A DNA stretch of 37,927 nt from CAYZJV01 sp964473245 (GTDB taxonomy: Bacteria; Spirochaetota; Spirochaetia; Sphaerochaetales; Sphaerochaetaceae), in the NCBI GenBank assembly GCA_964473245.1, contig CAYYOL010000020.1, positions 1 to 37,927 on the forward strand. Direction: 5' to 3'. Under the pieces are notes generated by a model. That model saw only the letters and a list, made by a program, of their open reading frames with translations. It ran no database searches and had not been told where the DNA came from. Below, piece by piece: positions 8,271-14,651 of this stretch. Position 1 is the first letter of the stretch. The number at the start of each line of letters is the position of its first letter. The translations under genes were made by a program, and so were the position numbers.

Positions 8271-9542
8271 TTACTCCTCTCTGGTGCGGTTATTGGCAAT
8301 TCTCTGTAGAGCTGTACGAACCGAATTCGCGAATACCCACCCATTCTTTCTGCTCGCTGTTACGACAGTTCCACCTGAGAACGATATGAATCTTGGGTAA
8401 CAGTAGAAGCTCATGAACATGCCGAGCAGGATGATGATGAAGCCGGTCAGAACGATCGGGTATGATGGATCGGTGCGCACCAGAAGACCGGTGTAGGCAA
8501 CCGAGTGGGTGAATGTAATGGAGAGATTCTCGTGAATTATCGGGTCCCCCGGTTCTATGATGTACGATCCGATCGGGTTTCCGAACTCATAGAGAATCAC
8601 AGCATAGTAGGGGTTCCGCTCCCGGTTGGAGAGTGAAAGCGGTTGCTGATCGTGCCCGATTGCCATCTCTGGATAGTATCCGTAGAGATAGACAGTCAGG
8701 TGTGAAGGTTGATGGAAATAGGTCCTACCGCTTCTGAGTAGACCATCGACTACCACCTCCTCAGTTTCCCTGTCGACGATCTGCAAGTTCCCCGTCCAAC
8801 CGAAACTCGCCTGGTAGAATTTCACTCCATTGTGCGCTAGTGGTCTATTCACCCAGAGGGTCTCTTCTCTCTCTGAGCCATCATCGTTCAGAAGCGTCAC
8901 TTCACTCACATACTGCTTCACTGCTCCGCCTTCTTCAAATGTCATATAGAAGTCGTCGAGGCGTATGACAAACCCCTCTTCGGCGAAGGAGACTTCGTTT
9001 CCCGGGAGCATCGAGACTACTTGCTCGGTAGCCATCATATTCCCGATAAGTCCCCCTACGAAGAGAACGAGGAGGCCTATGTGTGTGATCGTAGCACCGA
9101 ATACACCCCAACGGAACTTTCCAGCTTTGAACTTTTCAGGTTCAGCACCTCGCACAATAGAGAAGTGGCCCTTCCTGCAGTAGGTCTCAATATCGGCAAG
9201 TGAGACCGATTCGATCTGCGACTCTGAACTGGAAAATGGGGGGAAGTAGTCGTGCCGAGCCTGTTTCATCTGCCCCTTCAGTGAAAGGAGCGAACATGAA
9301 CCGAGGTTCAATGCGAACAGGGAGACAAGCACCATGAACAGTGGAGACGAGTATGAACTGTCGAGGGAGAGTGCAAGGATAATCGGTGCGATGTTCGGAT
9401 ATGTCTCACGATACCACTCAGGAGCACTATGCTGGGGAATCAGGGTCCCGATCACAATGTATATCGCCAGGAGAAGCAGAATGACTATCGCAACTCTGAG
9501 TGAGGCTATCGTGTGCACGATTCTTGATACAGTTCTATTCAT
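8271..9542 (-). CDS. resB: Cytochrome c biogenesis protein ResB (Ccs1)
   Basis: A 423-residue partner of CcsA. It has membrane helices near the N-terminus (about 12-32 and 65-85), a third around 145-165, a large extracytoplasmic domain (about 170-350) and a final helix near residues 365-390. The segment LAIYIVIGTLIPQ is typical of ResB. I chose the ATG at 9542, preceded by GGGGAG but only 3 bases away; a TTG at 9560 is a possible alternative with no clear site. It lies 76 bases downstream of the cytochrome gene, with a hairpin between them, and is followed directly by ccsA. Confidence 0.92.
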   Translation of the reverse strand: MNRTVSRIVHTIASLRVAIVILLLLAIYIVIGTLIPQHSAPEWYRETYPNIAPIILALSLDSSYSSPLFMVLVSLFALNLGSCSLLSLKGQMKQARHDYFPPFSSSESQIESVSLADIETYCRKGHFSIVRGAEPEKFKAGKFRWGVFGATITHIGLLVLFVGGLIGNMMATEQVVSMLPGNEVSFAEEGFVIRLDDFYMTFEEGGAVKQYVSEVTLLNDDGSEREETLWVNRPLAHNGVKFYQASFGWTGNLQIVDRETEEVVVDGLLRSGRTYFHQPSHLTVYLYGYYPEMAIGHDQQPLSLSNRERNPYYAVILYEFGNPIGSYIIEPGDPIIHENLSITFTHSVAYTGLLVRTDPSYPIVLTGFIIILLGMFMSFYCYPRFISFSGGTVVTASRKNGWVFANSVRTALQRIANNRTREE

Positions 9543-9560
9543 GATCTCCCCATGATACAA

Positions 9561-9589
9561 AGAGGCCGGAAGACTGCTCCTCCGGCTCT
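9561..9589 (-). terminator. Hairpin between the cytochrome gene and resB
   Basis: On the minus strand AGAGCCGGA pairs with TCCGGCCTCT (one bulged base) around a 10-base loop, followed by only a short TTTG tail. It could be a weak terminator or processing site that lowers ResB/CcsA output relative to the abundant cytochrome. The tail is too poor for a confident terminator call. Confidence 0.4.
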
Positions 9590-9618
9590 CATAGGTATGT
9601 TGAGCAGGATTACGGATT

Positions 9619-10998
9619 TCAATAGCCTATTTCCGGCGGTGGTCCAGTAATCAACTCCCAGTTTGCCTTGCTGTCTGTTGGCCGCAGATCATTCTCACTC
9701 AAGAAGATTCTCTCATTTCCGTGACAGGAGTCGCAACTCTCGTTCTGGAATGTCGAACGTTGTATATTGTGCGTTGGCGAATATTTCCAGTTCGTTCTCT
9801 CATCGTAGTTTGGTAACAATCCATCACCAGCCTCGATGAATGAATCGGCGGTGGTGGGTATATGCCTCAGCGGTGTGTACTTGTACGGGCGCTCCTCGGT
9901 CGGCTCGGGGTTCAGCCCGATTCTGAACAGTACTCGCATTTCAGAGTGACTTGCGAGACTGGCACGATCATCGGAGATGGTTGCATGGCATTCGAAGCAG
10001 TTCTGATTCGCCTGCGCGTGACACACCTGACAGGAGAGTGAGTCTCCATGAATGTTGTGCATAGCAATTTCCGACTCTCCGGAGGCGGCATCTTCGTGAC
10101 AATCCACACAAGATGGCAATACCGGCTTGTCCCACATCGATGCGTATGCCTCTCCAGTTCCGTGGAAATTACTCACATCGTGGCAATCCACACAGGTCAT
10201 GCCCATCTCATAGTGGACATCTCGAGCGAATCCGACCGTACCCATGAATTCACCGGCATTTCGGGCTCCGTGACAACCGAAACAGGTCTGATCCATTGGA
10301 GGGGAGCTGAAGAACGTGTGCTTATCGATGAGTCCTCCCGCATATCCGCTCGGTCTACTCACGTGGCACTCGCCGCAGGTGGCGTGACAGTTCATACAGT
10401 TGAGATTGAAGATCTCTCCGAGCCCTTCGTGCGGATTGTCGAGTGCATTCGGATCCCCACTGAATTCGATGAGTGAGTTCGCGAACCCGCGAACCGTGTA
10501 GTGCAACGAGTCCTGGTAGGTACTGGTTGCTTCATAGTGGCATTCGGCACAGATACCACTGGTATCGGCCGACGGCGAAGAGACAACGCCAAGGTGTGCA
10601 TATTCGAAGCGGTCTTCAGATCCGTCTCCACCATGGCACGTGACACACCCCAACTCTCCGTGGGCGGTGTCGAGAAAGTCCAATGATACTTGGTATTTTT
10701 GTAACGCCGAAAACTCCGGCGCAGCAGGGCCTCATCCCCCTGCTTCAGAAGTCACCACCACAGGCGATGCCAACTTGTTGATAGGATTTGTCTTTGTGTG
10801 ACAGGCTATGCACTTCTGACTGTCCTGATACTCCATATCGACAGGATCGGTGAATCTGGCAGTGACTACTCGGGGTTCTGCATCCTGATCGGTCGGAGCA
10901 GCCTCTTTCCTCCCAGCTCCAGTAGCAAGCACAATGATACCGGCAACGACCGCCAGCAGTATCATGCGTCCAAAGGGGCGTTTTCTCTTCTCTCCCAT
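9619..10998 (-). CDS. Exported multihaem cytochrome c (11 CXXCH) with an in-frame TGA
   Basis: The ATG at 10998 (GGAGG 6 bases upstream) opens a frame with a signal or anchor segment (residues 11-27) and one haem motif, CIACH at C63. It meets TGA at 10732-10734 (codon 89) and continues in the same frame to 9619 with ten more CXXCH: CVTCH, CAECH, CMNCH, CGECH, CFGCH, CVDCH twice, CQVCH, CFECH and CDSCH. Full length with the TGA read through is 459 residues. The downstream part alone would start at a TTG (10683) with no ribosome site and no signal peptide, so it could not be exported for haem attachment. Hence TGA is either decoded (selenocysteine), a nonsense mutation or a sequence error. Haems are attached by ResB/CcsA encoded next. 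Likely periplasmic electron carrier or oxidoreductase; family not identified further. Confidence 0.8.
10704..10734 (-). other. In-frame TGA followed by a SECIS-like hairpin
   Basis: After the TGA (10734-10732) the coding strand forms CGCCG-GAGTTTT-CGGCG, extendable by one G-U pair. The 7-base apical loop starts with G and begins 16 bases after the TGA. Bacterial SECIS elements characteristically lie just after the UGA, with an apical loop roughly 16-37 bases away carrying a G in its first two positions. The fit is notable, but short GC hairpins are common by chance and no sel gene is in the window. Confidence 0.4.
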
Positions 10999-11035
10999 AT
11001 CAACCTCCAGTGAATCAAGGCTTCATCACGTAGTC

Positions 11036-11065
11036 ATTATAGCATTATCGATAAAATAAGAACAA
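11036..11065 (-). promoter_or_regulatory. Promoter of the multihaem cytochrome operon with internal palindrome
   Basis: Minus strand: -35 TTGTTC (11065-11060), an 18-base spacer, -10 TATAAT (11041-11036, consensus). The spacer contains the perfect palindrome TTATCGATAA (11045-11054), well placed for a repressor. The leader is about 30 bases and ends in GGAGG before the ATG at 10998. Confidence 0.7.
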
Positions 11066-11128
11066 CTGAAATATTCCTTCATTTCCCAACGAAACGAGGG
11101 TAGCGGAACAATCACTATTGGTCCATTA

Positions 11129-11251
11129 CCGAGAGAGTGCAGGAAACGTATGGGGAGATACCCCGCCCCTTGGGGCGGCAGCGGAGGCGAAGCCTCTAGG
11201 GTCCGCCTCTTGCCCTTGGGTAACGATACCCATTTATTTCCGGTTGCTCGG
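11129..11251. ncRNA. Unidentified structured element, possible ncRNA
   Basis: This stretch folds into a closed multi-branch layout. An outer stem CCGAG/CTCGG (11129-11133 with 11247-11251) and GGAAA/TTTCC (11142-11146 with 11237-11241) encloses hairpins: GTAT/ATAC or GGGG/CCCC (11148-11164); CCGCCCC-TT-GGGGCGG (11163-11178); GGCA-GCGGA paired with TCCGC and TGCC (11177-11214), with an alternative GAGGC-GAA-GCCTC inside; and TGGGTA-ACGA-TACCCA (11217-11232). On the plus strand the second hairpin can close as a C(CUUG)G tetraloop, mildly favouring that strand. I see no clear promoter on either side and do not match it to a known riboswitch, 6S, SRP, tmRNA or RNase P RNA. It could also be an intergenic repeat. 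The rest of the 351-base gap holds only the promoter and the hairpin listed separately. Confidence 0.4.
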
Positions 11252-11301
11252 GCAGGCGAATGATCGTTCTCATGTAACCAGAGCCCATCGACATCCGATA
11301 A

Positions 11302-11328
11302 GGAATGCCGTCATATCGACGGCATTCC
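11302..11328 (-). terminator. Hairpin downstream of the rhodanese gene
   Basis: A perfect 11-base-pair stem (GGAATGCCGTC with GACGGCATTCC) and a 5-base loop, 21 bases past the rhodanese stop. Only a short TTCC/TTAT follows on the minus strand, so termination may be Rho-assisted or partial. Confidence 0.55.
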
Positions 11329-11349
11329 AACAAAAGTACGTGTAGAGAA

Positions 11350-12315
11350 CTATTGTACAAGTGGCAGATCAGCGGGTTTCCACCCGTTGTTTACACCACC
11401 TTGGAGCGAATAGGCATCGTAACCGAGAGTTCTGAGTACGCCCACGGTCTGTCCTGCAGTCTGACCTGAGTAGCACACCACGACAATGCGACCACTCTTC
11501 GGAAGGGTGTCGAGCAGGTTGCCAAATTGTGCCCAGGGCGAGTGTGAAGAGAACTCGATATGTCCTGCATCGAAATCATCCTGGCTCCGGATATCGACTA
11601 CGGTGAACGCTCTCGGGTTCGTCTGGAGGGTATCGTAGAGGTCCTGAGGACTGATCAATTTGTTACCGTCGTTGGCGACCGATGTGAAGTATGCCTTAGC
11701 AGCATCCCACAACACCTTGTCTTCATCGCTTCGAGGAGAGCTGGCGTTGTTTCGGCTGGACAATGGATTCGATCCAGTCGAGTCTGCAACGAGCTCGGCT
11801 GCCTTCCAACCGTTCATGCCGCTCGTCAGTGATTTTACGTTGTTGAATCCAGCAAGGCGGAGTGCCGCGATTGCCTGTCCAGCGGTCTGCCCCGAGTAAC
11901 AGGTGACCACAACCTGGCGATTCTGCGGGATTTTTTCCATGACATCGCCAAGACCTGCCCAGGTACTGTGGTAAGAGCCTTCGATATGCCCCTTTTCAAA
12001 ATCGGCTTCTGAGCGGATATCGATGATCAACGTGGCTGCCGGGTTGTCCTCAAGCATCATGTTGAGATCGTTTGCTGAGATGAGATTGTTGTTCGTAGCG
12101 ACCTGCGTGAAGTAGTCCTTCGCCGCTGCGAGCAGAATCGCTTCTGTATCGATTGCCGGAGCTGCTGGGGCAGGTGCCGGGGCAGCTGCAGGCTGTGCAG
12201 TAGCTGCTGGGGGTGCTGGGGCGGCACTTTGTGTCTCTTGCTTGCCGCAACCGGTAAGCACCAAGCTTGCTGCGAGTAGTACAAGAAGCAAGGTTAGGTA
12301 GATTCTTTTTTTCAT
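11350..12315 (-). CDS. Lipoprotein with two tandem rhodanese domains
   Basis: A 321-residue exported protein. The signal peptide ends in a lipobox (VLTGC, lipid Cys23), followed by an Ala/Pro-rich linker (about 30-54) very like those of the FMN-binding lipoprotein and OppA in this window. Two rhodanese domains (about 75-175 and 215-315) each carry the active loop CYSGQTAGQ with catalytic C139 and C281. Each is preceded by a similar helix (AAKDYFT / AAKAYFT), so the duplication covers about 135 residues. Rhodaneses carry sulfane sulfur as a persulfide; both sites look intact. Placement between the cytochrome operon and the flavin electron-transfer genes suggests a periplasmic role in sulfur respiration or thiol chemistry, which is inference. 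GAGGAG precedes the ATG. Confidence 0.9.
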   Translation of the reverse strand: MKKRIYLTLLLVLLAASLVLTGCGKQETQSAAPAPPAATAQPAAAPAPAPAAPAIDTEAILLAAAKDYFTQVATNNNLISANDLNMMLEDNPAATLIIDIRSEADFEKGHIEGSYHSTWAGLGDVMEKIPQNRQVVVTCYSGQTAGQAIAALRLAGFNNVKSLTSGMNGWKAAELVADSTGSNPLSSRNNASSPRSDEDKVLWDAAKAYFTSVANDGNKLISPQDLYDTLQTNPRAFTVVDIRSQDDFDAGHIEFSSHSPWAQFGNLLDTLPKSGRIVVVCYSGQTAGQTVGVLRTLGYDAYSLQGGVNNGWKPADLPLVQ

Positions 12316-12500
12316 ACTGTTCTCCTCTGAATGTGTGACTGGTATATAAATAAGCGTATCATATATATCGATTATTGAATAGATGTTTGTTTATCGATAC
12401 ATATGATTCGATATGCATATGATACTGCATTCCTCGTGTGCTTTCTAGTCGAAACGTGCAGAACTGAGTATATTGAAGCAAGCAATAAAAGGGGGTCTCG
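12316..12500. promoter_or_regulatory. AT-rich divergent control region with ATCGAT palindromes
   Basis: This 185-base gap separates the rhodanese and aldo-keto reductase genes. It is much more AT-rich than its surroundings and contains two ATCGAT cores (12368-12373 and TTATCGATAC at 12391-12400), plus an outer inverted pair GTATCATAT/ATATGATAC (about 12355-12363 and 12417-12425). These could be binding sites for a regulator of both genes. -10 boxes cannot be chosen safely among the many TA-rich hexamers. Confidence 0.4.
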
Positions 12501-13328
12501 ATGATTCAACACGTACAGGATACGGTAATACTCAACAATGGTGTGCCCATGCCCGGGCTAGGTCTTGGAGTATTCAAGGTTGGAGATGGTGCTCCGGTCG
12601 AAGCTGCTGTGAAGTCGGCTCTTCGAGCAGGGTATCGGAGTATAGATACGGCAGCCGTGTATGGAAACGAAGTAGGAGTAGGGCGTGGCCTTGCTGAAAG
12701 TGGCCTGAGCCGGGAAGAGGTGTTCATCACATCGAAGGTCTGGAATGCAGATCAGGGATACGCTTCCACATTCAAGGCATTCGATGCATCGTTGGCACGT
12801 CTCGGTACCGATTATCTGGATCTCTATCTGATCCATTGGCCGGTGGCAGGCAAATATCTCGATACCTGGAAGGCGCTCACTGAACTCTACCGGGATGGAA
12901 GAGTTCGTGCGATAGGAGTGAGTAACTTTCACGTTCATCACTTGAAAGAGGTTCTCGATTCGAGCAACGTCGTTCCAGCAGTGAACCAGATCGAGCTGCA
13001 TCCGCTGTTGAATCAGAAGGAGATTAGAGATTTCTGTCAGGTGAACAATATCATCGTCGAGGCTTGGAGTCCGCTCATGAAGGGGAACCTGGACATGCCG
13101 CTGTTGGCAGAGCTGGCTGGCAAATATCAGAAGACTCCAGCTCAGATCGTGATTCGCTGGCACATTCAACACGGGGTGGTGGTCATTCCGAAATCGGTAC
13201 ACGATCACAGGATTCGAGAGAATGCGCAGATCTTCGATTTTTCGCTCTCATCTAGCGAGATGGATGCTATTGATGCGCTGCACGAGGGAAGACGGTTCGG
13301 GCCCGATCCAGATAACTTCGATTTCTGA
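12501..13328 (+). CDS. Aldo-keto reductase (AKR5-like)
   Basis: A 275-residue NADPH-dependent TIM-barrel reductase. The catalytic tetrad is visible: D49 in SIDTAAVYGNE, Y54, K79 in ITSKVW, H112 in LIHWP. The C-terminal IPKSVHDHRIREN is the cofactor phosphate-binding loop. It most resembles the 2,5-diketo-gluconate/methylglyoxal reductase group (DkgA/YvgN/YtbE); substrates in that group are broad, so none is assigned. GGGGG lies 6-8 bases before the ATG. It stands alone on the plus strand and ends facing the small gene at 13376, with a hairpin between. Confidence 0.93.
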   Translation: MIQHVQDTVILNNGVPMPGLGLGVFKVGDGAPVEAAVKSALRAGYRSIDTAAVYGNEVGVGRGLAESGLSREEVFITSKVWNADQGYASTFKAFDASLARLGTDYLDLYLIHWPVAGKYLDTWKALTELYRDGRVRAIGVSNFHVHHLKEVLDSSNVVPAVNQIELHPLLNQKEIRDFCQVNNIIVEAWSPLMKGNLDMPLLAELAGKYQKTPAQIVIRWHIQHGVVVIPKSVHDHRIRENAQIFDFSLSSSEMDAIDALHEGRRFGPDPDNFDF

Positions 13329-13340
13329 ACCCGTTCTTTG

Positions 13341-13378
13341 TAACATATGAGGTCTGCTAGTCAGCGGGCCTCATGTTA
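13341..13378. terminator. Hairpin between convergent genes
   Basis: TAACAT and GAGG (2-base bulge between them) pair with CCTC and ATGTTA around a loop holding a small GCT/AGC stem. It overlaps the stop codon of the minus-strand gene. There is no T-run on either side, so it is a probable bidirectional terminator of low efficiency. Confidence 0.4.
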
Positions 13379-13636
13379 TGCTTCAGGTTCTGAGGAACCC
13401 TGTTCATGTCGGTCCCGCCATCGTTTCAGGAACACCTCGTAGGCATAGATGTGACCCTGAATCTCGGCGTTCTTCAGCTCACCTCTTCCGACCCAGTCCT
13501 GTCCTTGAAAGATCAACAGATGCTCAAGCTCCTGTTTCACATCTTCAATCGAGAAATTCTCTAAACCCGAACGGACTTCAAGATGAGTCAACATGAGCTC
13601 ATACTCTGTTTCTAGGATCATACTCTCAGTGGACAT
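13376..13636 (-). CDS. Small conserved-looking protein of unknown function
   Basis: About 86 residues (94 if started at 13660), acidic and helical, with no signal or membrane segment and no motif I recognise; cysteine is absent from the shorter form. The 12-base string ATGTCCACTGAG occurs twice, at both possible starts (13660 and 13636). The second has GAGGAG about 10 bases upstream, supplied by the first copy, so I prefer 13636. It is the last gene of the ndh2 - polyprenyl synthase operon, starting 2-26 bases after the synthase stop. That placement suggests it may be co-expressed with quinone or electron-transfer genes, but no function can be given. Confidence 0.65.
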   Translation of the reverse strand: MSTESMILETEYELMLTHLEVRSGLENFSIEDVKQELEHLLIFQGQDWVGRGELKNAEIQGHIYAYEVFLKRWRDRHEQGSSEPEA

Positions 13637-13662
13637 GCATTGGTGCTCCTCAGTGGACATGC

Positions 13663-14649
13663 TCAGCGGCTTCTCGTGGTGAGTTTCTTGAATACTCCCA
13701 TGAGTTGGCGCTCTACGAGTTCGTCGTTCAAGCTCTTGATATCGTTGAAAGCCCTATCCATGTAGGATTGAGCAAGCTGTTTCGATTTCTCCAATCCCCC
13801 CACTGCGATCACCTGATCGACACCACGAGCGGCCTGCCGCTTGGAAATCCTAGGGAGGCTGGTGAGCTGGTGAAGGAGCTGATCCTCAGGAGGGAGACTC
13901 CGTTCAATATCCAGAGCCTCAAGAAGTGGGAGGGTGGGAACGCCACAGAGCAGGTCTTTCCCCGGCTCCTTGCCGAGCGATCGTCTATCTCCCTCATAGT
14001 CGAGCATGTCGTCCTGAATCTGGAACGCCATACCCATGCAGTAGCCGATACGATGCATAGTGTACTGAGTCGTTCTCGGAGCTTCTGTGATTGCAGCACC
14101 TGCGTAAGCGCTGAGTGCAAAGAGCGATGCCGTCTTTCCTGCGATTCTCCGCAGATATGTGGAGATCGAGATTGCATAGTCACCTAAGCCGGCATCCTGC
14201 TCGATCTCACTCTGGCAGAGACGACTGAAAGCATTTGACACTGCCGATGCCTCCAAGTCTCCCTCTTTACCGCTCACTAGAGCCATGGCTCGTGAGAGTA
14301 GGTAGTCCCCTGCAAGAACAGCCTGCTTCGCACCCACTTTGGCATTGAGCGTGGATACCCCTCTTCGCATGGTTGCGTTGTCTATAATGTCGTCATGGAC
14401 AAGGCTGGCCAGATGGATCATCTCCAAGACACTCGCGATGCGCAGGGCATCTTCATGCTTTTCCGGGTTCCCCAGACGAGATCCGATGAGTACGAGAGCT
14501 GGTCGCAACAACTTGCCGCTCGTCTGAATCTGAGCGGCAAGGAGCTGTCGGACAAAATGGTGGGAGCGATCAATTGTCTCCCGTATCAACGAACCAACCG
14601 TCTCGAGCTCGCTCGCAATCTCCGGTTCGTCTTTCCAGAATTCATTCAT
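13663..14649 (-). CDS. Long-chain polyprenyl diphosphate synthase (DmkB/HepT/IspB type)
   Basis: A 328-residue trans-isoprenyl diphosphate synthase that builds the side chain of a respiratory quinone from FPP/IPP. The first aspartate-rich motif is HDDIID (D86, D87, D90) with the following RRG, the second is QIQDDMLDYEGD (D213, D214, D217). The usual GGKR-type motif is SGKLLRP. The small residues before the first motif suggest a long product, but the length cannot be read. It starts 2 bases after the stop of the type II NADH dehydrogenase gene, so it is co-translated with it. The same pairing occurs in the Listeria flavin electron-transfer locus, where DmkB supplies the demethylmenaquinone tail. 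No MenA-like prenyltransferase is in the window. Confidence 0.92.
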   Translation of the reverse strand: MNEFWKDEPEIASELETVGSLIRETIDRSHHFVRQLLAAQIQTSGKLLRPALVLIGSRLGNPEKHEDALRIASVLEMIHLASLVHDDIIDNATMRRGVSTLNAKVGAKQAVLAGDYLLSRAMALVSGKEGDLEASAVSNAFSRLCQSEIEQDAGLGDYAISISTYLRRIAGKTASLFALSAYAGAAITEAPRTTQYTMHRIGYCMGMAFQIQDDMLDYEGDRRSLGKEPGKDLLCGVPTLPLLEALDIERSLPPEDQLLHQLTSLPRISKRQAARGVDQVIAVGGLEKSKQLAQSYMDRAFNDIKSLNDELVERQLMGVFKKLTTRSR

Positions 14650-14651
14650 AG

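Noticed and set aside
10048..10476. A 142-codon plus-strand frame opposite the cytochrome.
   Set aside because: It mirrors the CXXCH-rich coding strand and has no ribosome site or motif.
9619..10683. The downstream cytochrome part as an independent gene starting at TTG 10683.
   Set aside because: There is no ribosome site, no signal peptide, and coding-like sequence continues upstream of the TTG in the same frame up to the TGA.
11118..11345. A 75-codon plus-strand open frame in the intergenic gap.
   Set aside because: It has no ribosome site and its codons fall on the hairpin-forming segments, so RNA structure explains the sequence better.
10999..11349. A tRNA, tmRNA, RNase P or SRP RNA in the gap.
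   Set aside because: None of the invariant sequences I know for these RNAs (T-loop GGTTCGA, the tmRNA tag region, RNase P core strings, the SRP GGAA apex) is present in the right context.
12558..13208. A 216-codon frame antisense to the aldo-keto reductase.
   Set aside because: The reductase has a full catalytic tetrad on the plus strand, and the antisense frame shows no domain.
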